This document shows, one piece after another, positions 23,766 through 35,311 of a stretch of 64,000 bases of DNA (its first letter is position 1; each line of letters opens with the position of its first letter). A program made the position numbers and the translations under genes. Under the pieces are notes generated by a model. The model did no database searches. It saw nothing but the letters and a program-made list of their open reading frames with translations, and was not told the origin of the DNA. This stretch comes from Apiotrichum sp. Y4204 (Eukaryota > Basidiomycota > Tremellomycetes > Trichosporonales > Trichosporonaceae), in NCBI GenBank assembly GCA_025531455.1, contig JAMYHL010000001.1, forward strand, positions 496,001 to 560,000, read 5' to 3'.

Positions 23766-24730
23766 ATGACCACTCCCTTTCTACACCTCGTCGCGTCCCT
23801 CCTCGCCGACCTCGACGGGGCCAGTATGTCCCTCAGCTTATTCCGCTGACGAAAGGCGACACCGCGCTACTCCAGCTCCACGCGCTCTTTGGCCCGATGC
23901 TCGCCGCCGCGCTGCAGCTCGTGGACCGCCGCGAGGGTGAGTAGAGCACGAGTGTGAGCGCTCATGGTAGTTGTCATGGTGCTTCTCCCCGGAGGGAGGA
24001 CGGTGCACCAGGTATCGTCGAGCCAGGGCGCGCCGTATACGCTTTATCTGGATGTGCCGCGATGGGAGGGGGGCGACGGGGGGAGTGGAGAAGTGAGCGA
24101 GGGGAAGGGAAAGGGAGAAGGGCAGGGGCAGGGGAAAGAAGATGGGAAGCGGCAAGAGGATGGGGAGCGGAAGGAGCAGAAGGAAGTGGATGATACTGAA
24201 GAGGGAGGGGATAAACAGGAGAACGCGGCCAGCGACCCGAGTGATCAATCTCGCAAGTATACGACCGACGCACGTCGCACGACTTCTTCCACAGCCATCG
24301 AGGCCGACGCCGCGCGCCTCAGGCGCATGTTCTGCCCGTGTCCCGGTTTCGCGTACAACTCGCTCACGGGCGAGCGGAACGTGTTTGTGAGTGTGGCGCG
24401 GGGGGAGCTCGTGAAAGATGGATGGGTGGTGTTTGTGGTGGGCGGTGGATCATCCTCGTGATCGTCTGGCGAACGTGGATCGGTAATGGTCTGCGAAACT
24501 TGGACCGGCCGATCAGCAGCTCAACAGTAAACCGCTCAGCTCGCTCAGCGATCAGCGATCACCCCGCAGCAGATCTATGATTGCGTTCCTAGCCGTGATA
24601 TCATTCCGCAAGCTCACAACAGTGTAAACACATCCTCGCTGTCCTCCTCGCCCACCGCATGGGGCGAATACTCCAAACCGAAGTCGCACTCCCCGCCGTC
24701 GCTGACCTCGTGGGTGCGAGTGCGCGCTGA
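23766..24730 (+). CDS. SWS1: SWIM zinc-finger protein, Sws1/ZSWIM7 (Shu complex)
   Basis: Four exons (23766-23823, 23856-23936, 23971-24386, 24623-24730) give 220 residues. The SWIM motif C-x-C...C-x-H is split by the last intron: C168-P-C170 with PGFAYNSL at the end of exon 3, and C186-K-H188 with ILAVLLAHR at the start of exon 4. The two halves join in phase 0. Sws1/ZSWIM7 pairs with a Rad51 paralogue in the Shu complex, which stabilises Rad51 filaments in error-free repair. The first two introns are 32 and 34 nt, but the last is 236 nt. A highly charged Gly/Glu/Lys/Gln-rich insert of about 70 residues sits between the N-terminal helices and the SWIM motif and is unlike the compact animal protein. 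The exon 3 to exon 4 join rests on the motif and phase. Confidence 0.85.
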
Positions 24731-25704
24731 GCCATGAGCCACAGGCTGCAGGTTGACCGAGGATGCAGGACGCAAGCTGACTGCCATGCGCGAGGTCGTA
24801 CCGCGTAGCGTGCCTTTTGTATGGCGAAAATCATTCCACAGCAATGGCCTGGTCTGTGGATCGACGACGCCGCTCCGTGCGATGAGAAATCAGTCGCGCA
24901 TCCCCCGACGATCCGACGACGACTGCGGCACAGCATGTTTGCACTTTTCCCACTCTCACTGCATGTACGATTCCCATTCTCATGTACCATGTACCATGTA
25001 TCAATCATCCCATCCCATTCCAGATGATGGCTCATTTCGCTGTAGCGTCACCATTCCGCATGCATGCATTGTCGACGTTTGTATGTCCGGGGGAGCCCCC
25101 CAGGGCGGTGCATGCAAGGGACGTTTCTCGTGCAGACCAGAGATCCAGAGATCAATAGAGATCACAGAAAACGAGTGCTGCACGTGACGTTGACGGAGGC
25201 AAAAAAAAAGATCCATTGCGGCTATTGCGGTGTCCAGTGCCACGCGGGGTGCGAAGAGAATTGCCCCTTTGGGAAGGTTCCAAACACAACACCCCCCTGG
25301 CCAGCTCCCCAGCTCCCCCAGCAGCAGCCCAAGCAGTTTGCCGTCGAGCAGTAGTGTCTCGCTGCGCTCTGCCCGTTGTCGTTTTGTCGCATCTCACCAT
25401 CCCACATCGCCACCTCAAACTCTCCACAACCCCCCTCGTACCCCGTTCAAAGTTTCTTCTCCCCGCTGCTCGTCTCGGTCACGCACCGCTGGCCAGCGTG
25501 TTCGAAATCTGTCCCAGTCTCTTGCAGCCTTAAACCAAATCCCGTTCCCACCCCCCTTCCAGCCCCATCGCTGCACCGCAGCCGCCGCCGAACCAACCCA
25601 CACCCGCACTCCACCGAAATCTCACCCTCCGGGATCCGGCGGCAACCACCCTCCACACGCTGTCCGCGCTCCGTTCCCCGGTCGATGCGCGGCGTATCGA
25701 GCCA
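24731..25704. other. Intergenic, no gene seen
   Basis: Contains an A9 run at 25201 and, from 25380 to 25700, a strongly C-rich leader for the BTG/Tob gene. A short Cys-rich frame in front of it (see rejected items) is not supported as a gene. Confidence 0.45.
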
Positions 25705-27439
25705 ATGACCGAGTTGCCTGACTATACGGCGCTCCCCAAACCCGACGCCCAGGGCGGGACGCGGCCCTCATCGCCCGCGAGCAATGCCGGCGGCACGGCC
25801 GCGTCCTGTGCCGCAAACGCCAGCTGCGGCTCGGGCGGCGCGCTCAAGCTCGACATGAGTGTCGGCGCCGCCGTCTCCGCGCTGGTCCACCACCTCGTCC
25901 AGCCCCTTGCGCCGCACTACTCGCATGCCGAGCTCATGGCCCTGCGTGCACGTCTCACGCATGCGCTCACGGCAGCGTACACCCCCACATGGAACGAGAG
26001 CAACCCGCACTCTGGATCCGGGTCGCGCTCCCTCATCTCCGACCGCGCCGTTGGCTTTCCGCCCGTGCTGCGTGCGGCGGCGGGCGAGATTGACGTTGAC
26101 ACCTGGGCACGCGCGATCGTCGCCACTCGCCGCCGCAAGGCCGAGAACGAGGACGAGGAGGGCGAGTGGGAGGTCTGGTGCGACCCTGGCATGGTTGTAT
26201 GGCGCTGGGGCGGTTGGGGATGGGACGAGGTCGAGTTTGACCCGATTAAACGTCCGCGTGGTGAGTGTTGTTGGAATGACAGCGATATTGGACTCGACGT
26301 GCTTCATTGATCGAGGAAGTGCGCTCGGTTGTGGTTTCATGTTTCCACTCCGTCGCCGCTCGCGCTGCTGCCTTTATTCGCATTTCTCCCTTTGTTTGAG
26401 TGACCCATGCTGACCCCCAGAGTCCTTCCAGGTTATCTGGCAGGCTGCACCGACTGCCCCAGCACTGGAGACCGACAGTCCTCCAGCCGTCTCGACGCCG
26501 CTTCGCCAGTCAAAGGCCATTCCAATCCGTGCGCCCTCGCTCGCCAACGCCAACAACACCCCAGCTGGAAACTCGTCAACAAACAGCTCGCCCCGTGTCA
26601 TCTCCCGCTCGGGCTCGCCAGCCCTCCTGATTCCCTCTGTCGACCTGACCACGCCGACTAAGCAGCCCCGCCCCGCCGCGCGCGAGTACGGCGATATTGG
26701 TCTCGGCCAGGTGTTTCGCCCCAACGGACACAAGGGCACGGACAGCACGAGCTCGCACTCGTCCGACTCGAGCGACACCACCGGCTCTCACCAACTCCTG
26801 ACACCCGCGTCGTGCCCTGACGCGGCCGAGCTCTTTCCGGAGGACAAGCGTGAGCGCACGGTGAGTGGCGTGAGCGTTGCTTCCGCCATCAGCGCCGCCA
26901 GCTCCAGGCTCGACGACGACGGAGAGCGCCGCTCGCGCGCCGATCGCGACTCGACCCCTGACAACGACACTCCGTCGCGCCGCTCCACTCCGGTGACTAC
27001 CCCGACCGTCATCCCCTACGATGGCGGCAACGTGACCGTTCTGGGCGGTGGCACCAAGCTGGGTGGGTCGCGTCCTGCGTCTGCTGCCTCGCGCGGCGAC
27101 CGCACGCGTTCCCCCTCCGTGTCGATCGCTTCCCGCGCGTTGTCCAACGCCGTCGGCCCCAACTCAAACGGCGGCACCGTTGTCCCCGGCTCGCCCCGCA
27201 AGCACCGCCCCCGCCGCCGCATCATGCCGACCTACCTCGGCCACTTTGGCCAACCGGGTATTGGCGCACCCATGATGGGCGCGTTCGGCATGCAGTCCAT
27301 CAAGAACGGACAGCCGGGCTACACCTGGCCGCACAACAACGGCGGCGTCGGTGTCGGCCTCGCCCCTCCCCCGGTCAGTGGCCACGGCCTTGCTGCCCAG
27401 ATGGGCATGCCCGTCACGGGTAAGCGCATGCCGTCGTAA
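25705..27439 (+). CDS. BTG/Tob (anti-proliferative) domain protein
   Basis: Two exons (25705-26260, 26421-27439) joined across a 160-nt intron, giving 524 residues. The BTG fold spans about residues 48-190. It begins VSALVHHLVQPL, has a helix rich in LRARL..AL, Y.PTWNESNPHSGSGSRSL in place of the animal HW.P..P..G..YR box, an alpha-helical AAGEIDVD, and the WEVWCDPGMVVWRWGGWG strand corresponding to the animal WVDPGEVSYRIGE box. In animals these proteins bind the Caf1 deadenylase and promote mRNA decay. That role is inferred here. The remaining 330 residues are Ser/Thr/Pro/Gly-rich and disordered, with an Arg patch KHRPRRR near residue 438, and carry no second domain I recognise. Acidic and Arg-rich segments interrupt the BTG fold (ATRRRKAENEDEEGE). 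Confidence 0.85.
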
Positions 27440-28710
27440 ATGTCGTGTAGAGCTCGATCTCCACGAGCCGCGGACCCTTGGACCTTTCACCTCGTAACCC
27501 TGTGTCTTACTCTTGGTCTTCGATCTTCAACACCCTCCTATTTCATCATTTTGATGCGTCGCTGATCCCGTCCACCGAGCAATCGGGCGAACCGGCCGTC
27601 TCCTCCCACCAACATTCTACCATGTCTGCATCACATCATGCCCAACCAACAATCCAACAAACTACAGAATCAGAATTCAAGAATCAGTCCGGAACTCAGT
27701 TTTATCAACGTTTCATCAAACTTCAGTTCGGCCCTGGTCGCCTACACCTTGGCGCTGGCACTTTTGACTGTTTATCCTTTGCGTTTCGACCTGCATTTCG
27801 CATTTCGTCTTCTTTCGTTCATTTCGTTTTCATTTTCGTTCTTCTTTGTCGTGAAATCAAACCTAAACCACAACAGCAACAGCATCCACCCACCCCACAC
27901 GTCCCCTGCGCGCTGCGCTGTGCGGCATCGTTTCTCCGCCTCCTGGCGCCTGTTCCGTTTCGTTTTCGCTCATCTCCTTTTCGTGACCCCTGGTCTTGTC
28001 CTCATGCCGTATGGCCCATGCATCGTTCGTGACATTACTGTGGGCAGAGCGGCCGTGTATTGCCGCTGAACTGACTACTGATATGCTGAGTGGAGCTCAT
28101 GGTTGTAAGGTCGTCACAGTGCGAGAGGAGATTCTGTTGTGGTCTCAGAGTTTGAAAACGGGTCAGAGACGGTGGCAGACGGTCTTCTACTCGTTGAAGC
28201 TCGACATCGAAGTGTCGCGAGGCTGGTAACTCGGGGACTCGCAGCCCATGAGTGTGTTATGCGAATCAAGCCTGAGATATCCCGCGGCCAGACAAGCGTA
28301 CTAGGCGATCGGCGATGGTAGACACGAGAATGAGTTGCTTGTGGCGGATATGGCCAACATGGGTCATCCTCACAAACGTCTCGAGCATCACCCACATTGG
28401 CAACGTCAAATATGTCCAGCATGACCGCTGTGCTGCATGATGGCCTGCTGATCTGCTGATTTGCTGAGCTGCCACTGGATGCACTGGACGAGGCAGATGC
28501 TTCAGCAGATGCTTGACCTACTGCTGTAACTGAGATAACAAGACGTTACGTAAAAGATGCCCCATTCCGAGGCCGCCGATTGCCATGACGCGCAGGTGGG
28601 GCCCGGCCAGGTGGAGGCAGTCCAGACAAGGCAGTCCAGACAAGACACGAGCTGCTTGACATTGCATCCTTCTCGTCGTTGACTTCCACATCACTCACCC
28701 CAGCTCCAGC
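27440..28710. other. Intergenic, pyrimidine-rich, no gene seen
   Basis: 27800-27850 and 27940-27990 are T/C-rich with repeated TTTCGTTTTC words, probably the 3' untranslated region of the BTG/Tob gene. Open frames through it are low-complexity and not splice-linked. Confidence 0.45.
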
Positions 28711-29445
28711 ATGGCCCCAACACCCCCCTGGCGTCCCCTCCTCGAAGCCCAGCTCTCTGCCTCTCCAGAATGCAGCCGTGCGTCCAGTGAAAGAACCGGT
28801 CTGACAGCAGTATACGCGCTCGCGACGGTCGACGGCGGCGAGGCGCGCGTGCGGCACCTGGTGCATCGGGGCAGTACGTCCGGGATCTGAGATAGGGGAT
28901 ATCCACTCACACCCATAGTAACGCCCACGCACCTCCTCCTGGCATGCACGGACGCGCGCTCGGCCAAGACACACGAGCTGGCCGCGCCGGTCGAGGTCGC
29001 GTGGTACTTCCCTTCGTCGCGGCGGCAGTTCCGGCTGCGTGCGCGTGCGTGGCTCGTACCCGCTGGAGAGGTGGGGAGTCACGCTCTTCCTTCCCAGCCC
29101 GAGTCGAGGACGTGGGAGGACGCGCGGCGCGACCTCTTTGCGAGGATTAGTCCCGCCCTCCGCGCGACGTTTGCGCGGCCCCCGCCGGGCAGCGCGCTGC
29201 GCGAGACGGACTGGCCGTCGGAGATTCCCGCCGATGGGGGAAGTGCCGAGGTGGGTTTGGTGTTTGGTATTTAAGTGACTGATGGGAAGGAGGCGGCACA
29301 GCGCCAGACTGCCGAATCCAACTTTGCGCTCCTTGCCATGCGGGTGTTCCGCGCCGAGATGGTCGATCTTGCGCCCACGCCGCATACCCGTACGCGGTGG
29401 ACGGAGGAGGGCGGCGAGTGGGTTTGCGAGGAGATCGTGCCGTAG
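28711..29445 (+). CDS. Pyridoxamine 5'-phosphate oxidase-like FMN-binding protein (Alr4036 type)
   Basis: Three exons (28711-28873, 28919-29250, 29290-29445) give 216 residues. The order of segments fits the split-barrel flavin reductase/PNPOx superfamily: PPWRPLLEAQL, then an ALATV...G..RVRHLVHRGI strand pair, the helix with H.LLLACTDARSAKTHEL, the VEVAWYFPSSRRQFRLRARAWL strand, and the C-terminal ESNFALLAMRVFRAEMVDL followed by RTRW. The last part matches the position where family members place the F.L..l.p..ve.L segment. It is probably a soluble FMN protein that oxidises or reduces an unknown small molecule. True pyridoxine-phosphate oxidase activity is not implied. Introns are 45 and 39 nt. 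Confidence 0.85.
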
Positions 29446-31581
29446 AGATTGGGACTGATGGAATGTCCTGTGTTGCCGTTACCTTGCGTCGGGCGGGTCG
29501 TACCCCGTCTCACTCACTGAATCCTCATTTCGCCACTGCCCGCCGACGTTTACTGGACGAGCGAACGTGTCTCGTGCTCACTGTTATGGGGACAGAGACT
29601 GTGATGACCGCAGCCACGACTGTCGGGCACGGAACGTCACACCCAGTCAAACCCCTTCCCCCTCCCCCCCCCCTCGCCCCCACCCGTCGCCAACCATGTT
29701 GCTGAGGTCATGAGAGGCGAGACAGTCGTATGTCGCTGAGAAAGAGAAGGAACTTGAGTATTATAATCACTATAATCGCTATCTTGAGTGCAGCAAGCTG
29801 TGGAACACGAAGCACGCTATTCGACCCCTTGGGTCCCGAAGCATACTTATACAGACGGTACAGGTACAACTTGTCGGATTCCGCTCTGTACTCATGTCCG
29901 GACAACACCGCCATTCGCCCCGACAAACCCAAAGAATGCTAACGAACACCATCTTCATATAGATAGTATACAACACGGCAGTGCACCAACGAGACTGACA
30001 GTATCCAAGAACTCTACAAGTGTGCGCTCATAGAGCCAGTTGGTGAGTGAACATACGGTCAGTCTCCAAAACATTGCGTGCAGGGTGTTTTCACGCGCAG
30101 AAAGACCACCTCTGGAAGAGCAAGGGTCTGCAGGGCCGACTTCGCTCTTCGCTGCATTGCGCTCCTCGATGAGCTCTTCCAGTTGCCTGTGCCTCCCAGA
30201 GGTCGACGAGCAGCCGATTTCGTGCCTTTCCTTTACTGCGCGTTCTTGAAGGCAACGAGATCCAGCGGCTCTATTGTGGTGGCAGGGTGACCGTCGAGAT
30301 GGTTGGCCTGGCGGGACTACGAGGAGAAAGTCACCCTGTCTGCGAGCTCGATCGGGCCCAGTGCTGAAGGACATTCGGAAACATCAGCAGCGGCACTGAG
30401 ACCTGCTAGGGAGGGGTCCTTTGCACTGCGTGTGGCTGGACAAGTCCTAGTTCTTCGATTCAGGATGTGTCATCGTGCAAACTAGAGGCGCGGCCCGGGA
30501 GACAAGCTACGCTGTCTGCAGCGCAAGAATCGATGACATCGCGGTTCCGTGTCGTAAGCAGTGTATGAAGACGTACAGGAGAATGAACCGCGGACATGCA
30601 CCTTCGAGATCACATGCCTGCGACGAGCGGTTGGGAACTTGGGAGCTTGTTCTATTACCATGCCGTACCTCGTACACGCTGTTGGGACTCGGAATTGTTC
30701 TTTGCATGTGCCTGATCTGAGCGCGAGGAACAAGTGCTTGTCAGCTTGTCAGGTAAGCTTTTGCGACCTCAGAATTCCTCCGGTAAGTTGTAGGCTGGAC
30801 GCGATATTCGTCCGGAATCCCTGGGGGCCACTCAATCCATCTCCTTCGAGTCGATGCGGACAGAAGTTTTTGTTCCCAAATCGATGATGTAGAGAACACA
30901 GAGCACAGACCCCGGGAGACCCTTCCCAGAGGCTCAAGCCCTGTTCTGTTCTGTCCCCACTCCACTCTCCCTTTATCCTTTTATCCCTTATGAATGCATG
31001 TGGGTTTTGCATACGTCCATACGAGAGGGTTACTAACCCCCTTGGCTCTTGAGCTCTTGACCCTTTGGCCCCTTTCCCGGCTCCACCGGCGACCGGAGCG
31101 AGAGAGTGCCCACTCGCGCCACTTATCCACTCGCTCGATCACCCCCTCGTCCGTACTCGCGGACTCGTCGAGACGGCCGGTTAGTCCGATGGATCACGTG
31201 ACTTTATGACTCGGCTGACTTTTGAATGGCTTTTTTTTTGTGACTCCTTTTTTTTTGCGTGTTCCTGGTCCAGAGCCCGCGCCTGCCCGGGAGCTGCTGC
31301 AGCCTGGCTGTGCTTATCTGCTGCCAAGCGATATACTCAACTTTCCTACTCTTTTCTACGATCTCATCAAACACCCTCCTACACAAACGTCCTTGCGGCA
31401 CTCGCCCCCATCGTCGCGGGCAGCAAAAGTCTAGCACCAGCGTCAGCGAGGCCCCGGCATCTTCTCCTCGTCTGCCTTCTGCCGAATCCCACACCCGAAA
31501 CAGCAGCACGGAAATCGATCCAGATTTCCCCCTACTTTAGATAGCAAAAAAGTCGCCCAGCGCCCAACCTTCTCCACAGGC
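29446..31581. other. Gene-free 2.1-kb stretch upstream of the carbamoyl-phosphate synthase gene
   Basis: No gene is supported. It contains a C-rich tract (29645-29690), several scattered short frames, and two T9-T10 runs (31228-31258) likely to lie in the core promoter of the gene at 31582. I see no transposon ends or tRNA. Confidence 0.45.
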
Positions 31582-34500
31582 ATGCTCCGCTCGTTCTCGC
31601 TCGCCGCGCGCGCCGCTGCGCGTCCCGCTCGCCCCGCGGCCAGGGCGACTGTCGGCCTCGGTGCTGCCTCGCGCCGCGCGTACGCCGTCGCCGCACCTGC
31701 TGTCGGCAACTACGGCCAGGTTGACGACTCGCCCACGCTCAACTCGCCGTCCGAGCTCGCGCGCCGGATATCGGCCCGCGTCCTCCCCAAGCTTGAGAAG
31801 CCGGACGTGAAGAAGGTGCTCGTTGTCGGCTCGGGTGGTCTCAGCATTGGACAGGCAGGAGAGTTTGACTACTCGGGTGAGTCCAGGGTGGGAGGAAGAA
31901 GGATCGCCCCGTGTGGATTGGGAGCGGAAGCGGTGGGCTTGATGAGGGCGAGATAAGAGTGGTACGCCCGTTGGGGCGTGCATGTCCGTCGTCGAGCACG
32001 CGGGGAGACTCCGTATTCTGCCGAATGAACGGTCGCTTACAGCTTCTCCAGGTTCGCAGGCTATCAAGGCTCTTCGCGAGAGCAACATTGAGACGATCCT
32101 TATCAACCCTAACATTGCGACTATCCAGACCTCGCACCACCTCGCGTCCGAGATCTACTTCCTCCCCGTCACGGCGGACTACGTCGCCTATGTTCTTGAG
32201 AAGGAGCGTCCCGATGGTATCCTTCTGACCTTTGGTGGTCAGTCGGCCCTCAACGTTGGTATCCAGCTCGACAAGATGGGTGTCCTTGAGCGCCTCGGTG
32301 TTCAGGTCCTTGGTACTCCTATCCGCACCCTCGAGATCTCCGAGGACCGTGATCTCTTCGTTCAGGCCCTCAACGAGATTCAGATCCCCGCTGCCCAGTC
32401 GACCGCCGTCTCCACCATCCAGGACGCGCTTGACGCCGCTGCGACCATCGGTTACCCCATCATTCTTCGTTCCGCTTTCTCTCTCGGTGGTCTTGGTTCC
32501 GGCTTTGCCCACGACGAGGAGGAGCTCCGTAACCTTGCCGCCAAGTCGCTTTCGCTTTCGCCCCAGGTCCTTATCGAGAAGTCGCTCAAGGGCTGGAAGG
32601 AGGTCGAGTACGAGGTCGTTCGTGACGCTGCCGACAACACCATCATCTGCTGCAACATGGAGAACTTTGACCCTCTTGGCACCCACACCGGTGACTCTAT
32701 AGTCGTCGCCCCCTCGCAGACCCTTACCGACGACGAGTACCACATGCTCCGCTCGGCCGCGATCAAGATCGTTCGCCACGTCGGTGTTGTTGGCGAGTGC
32801 AACGTCCAGTACGCCCTCGACCCCGTCTCGCGTGACTACCGCGTCATTGAGATGAACGCCCGTCTGTCGCGTTCGTCCGCCCTTGCCTCCAAGGCCACCG
32901 GTTACCCCCTTGCCTACACCGCCGCTAAGATTGCCCTTGGCCACACCCTTCCCGAGCTCCCCAACGCCGTCACAAAGTCGACCACTGCTTGCTTCGAGCC
33001 TTCGCTTGACTACATTGTCACCAAGATCCCCAAGTGGGACCTGGCCAAGTTCCAGCACGTCGAGCGCAACGTCGGCTCGGCCATGAAGTCCGTCGGTGAG
33101 GTCATGGCCATCGGCCGTACCTTCGAGGAGTCGCTCCAGAAGGCTATCCGCCAGGTCGACCCCAACTTTGCCGGTTTCGAGGCCTACTGGAAGCCCGAGG
33201 ACATGGTCACCGCCCTTACGAACAACAACGACCGTCGTCTGTTCGCCATTGCCCACGCCATGCTCAACCTCGACTACTCGGTCGACTACCTCCACGACAT
33301 TACCAAGATTGACAAGTGGTTCCTCTACAAGCTCGAGAACATTGTCAACGTGTACAAGACTCTCCAGTCGACTCCTCTTGAGAAGATTGACAAGGAGCTT
33401 ATGCTCACCGCCAAGAAGACCGGTTTCTCCGACCTCCACATCTCTCAGCTCCTTGGCAAGACCGAGGCTGAGGTCCGCGCTGCCCGCAAGTCGTTTGGCG
33501 TTACCCCCTTCGTCAAGCGTATCGACACCCTTGCCGCCGAGTTCCCCGCCCACACCAACTACCTCTACACCACCTACAACGCCACCACCCACGACGTCGA
33601 GTTTGACGAGCACGGAACCATGGTTCTTGGCTCGGGTGTCTACCGTATTGGTTCGTCGGTCGAGTTCGACTGGTGCGCCGTTACCTGCTCGCGCGCCATC
33701 CGCGACCTTGGCAAGAAGACCATCATGATCAACTACAACCCCGAGACCGTCTCCACCGACTTCGACGAGGCCGACCGCCTGTACTTCGAGGAGCTTGGCT
33801 TTGAGCGTGTCATGGACATTTACGAGCTTGAGGCTGCTCAGGGTGTCGTCGTTTCCGTCGGTGGTCAGCTTCCCCAGAACATTGCCCTCCGCCTCAAGAA
33901 CGCCGGTGTCGACGTTCTTGGTACCGACCCCGAGCAGATTGACAACGCCGAGGACCGTCACAAGTTCTCGTCCATCCTCGACTCGGTTGGTGTCGACCAG
34001 CCCGCATGGACCGAGGCCACCTCGCTTGAGTCGGCCAAGGAGTTCTGCAACCGCGTTGGGTGAGTACCACGCTAGTCACCAGGTGTGACTCCATGACACT
34101 CTGTGATCCGCGCAAATGACTGGTGATTAACCCGCAGCTACCCCGTCCTTATCCGTCCCTCTTACGTCCTCTCTGGTGCTGCCATGAACGTTGTCTGGGA
34201 CGAGTCGTCGCTCCAGCACAACCTCTCCATGGCCACCAACGTGTCTCCCGACCACCCCGTCGTTATCTCGCAGTTCATCGACAACGCCCAGGAGATTGAC
34301 GTTGACGCCGTCGCCCACAAGGGCAAGCTCCTCGTTCACGCCATTTCCGAGCACGTTGAGAACGCTGGTGTCCACTCGGGTGACGCCACTCTTGTTCTCC
34401 CGCCGTTCTCGCTTCAGCAGCGGGACATGGGCCGCCTGAAGGAGATTGCTGAGAAGGTTGCCAAGGCATTCGACATCTCTGGACCCTTCAACATGCAGAT

Positions 34501-35311
34501 CATCCGCAAGCCGCCTACCGGTGAGGAGGACGCCGAGCTCAAGGTCATTGAGTGCAACCTCCGTGCTTCGCGTTCGTTCCCCTTCGTGTCCAAGGTTCTT
34601 GGTCACAACTTCATTGACACCGCTTCCGCCGCCATCATGGACACCAACGTTCCTGAGCCTGTTGACCTGATGGCCCAGAAGCGCGACTACGTTGCCATCA
34701 AGGTGCCGCAGTTCTCCTGGACCCGTCTGCCCGGTGCCGACCCCTTCCTTGGTGTCGAGATGGCCTCGACTGGTGAGGTTGCCTCGTTCGGCAAGGACGT
34801 CCACGACGCGTACTGGGCTGCTCTCCTCTCCGTCAACGGCTTCAAGCTTCCGAACCAGGGATCTGGTATCCTTCTCGGTGGTGACATCTCGCGCCCTGAG
34901 ATGGCCCAGGTTGCCAAGAACCTCATTGGTCTCGGCTTCTCCCTCTACACCTACGACTCGAAGGTTGAGCAGCACATCAACTCTCAGCCGTACCTTGCGA
35001 TCAAGAAGATTCTTGTCCCTGTCAAGGACAAGAAGAAGCTCCGCGAGATTCTCGAGGAGCACGAGATCCAGACTGTCATTAACATGGCGCGTTCGCGTGC
35101 CGCCACCACCCTGGACGAGGACTATGCCTCGCGCCGCGCCGCCGTCGACTTCGGCATCCCGCTGATCAACAACCCCAAGCTCGCCGTCCTCTTCACCGAG
35201 ACGCTCGAGAAGAAGTTCGTCAAGAACAACCCCATCCCGTACTCTGAGGGCTTCAAGCCCAGCGAAGTCGGTTCGTGGCGTGACTTTGTCGGTCCCGCCT
35301 CGGACTACTAA
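31582..35311 (+). CDS. CPA2: Arginine-specific carbamoyl-phosphate synthase, large chain
   Basis: Three exons (31582-31876, 32052-34059, 34138-35311) give 1158 residues. It makes carbamoyl phosphate from glutamine-derived ammonia, bicarbonate and two ATP for arginine synthesis. An Arg/Ala-rich presequence (first 35 residues, no acids) predicts mitochondrial import. The two homologous ATP-grasp halves are clear. The first contains [34 protein letters not shown] and the end [22 protein letters not shown]. The second contains [33 protein letters not shown] and [20 protein letters not shown]-terminal MGS-like regulatory domain follows from about residue 1010. No glutaminase or aspartate transcarbamylase domain is fused, so this is the arginine form and not the pyrimidine (Ura2) enzyme. 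The small chain is not in the window. Confidence 0.97.

Noticed and set aside
25064..25354. A short frame with a Cys-rich stretch (HCGYCGVQCHAGCEENC)
   Set aside because: It looks like a metal or chitin-binding motif, but the frame passes through a homopolymer A run, has no supporting splice structure and lies in the leader region of the BTG/Tob gene.
31841..33961. A 706-codon open frame on the minus strand
   Set aside because: It is the exact shadow of the carbamoyl-phosphate synthase gene. Codons ending in C or G suppress stops on the opposite strand. Its Val/Leu/Gly/Asp-rich composition is typical of such mirrors.
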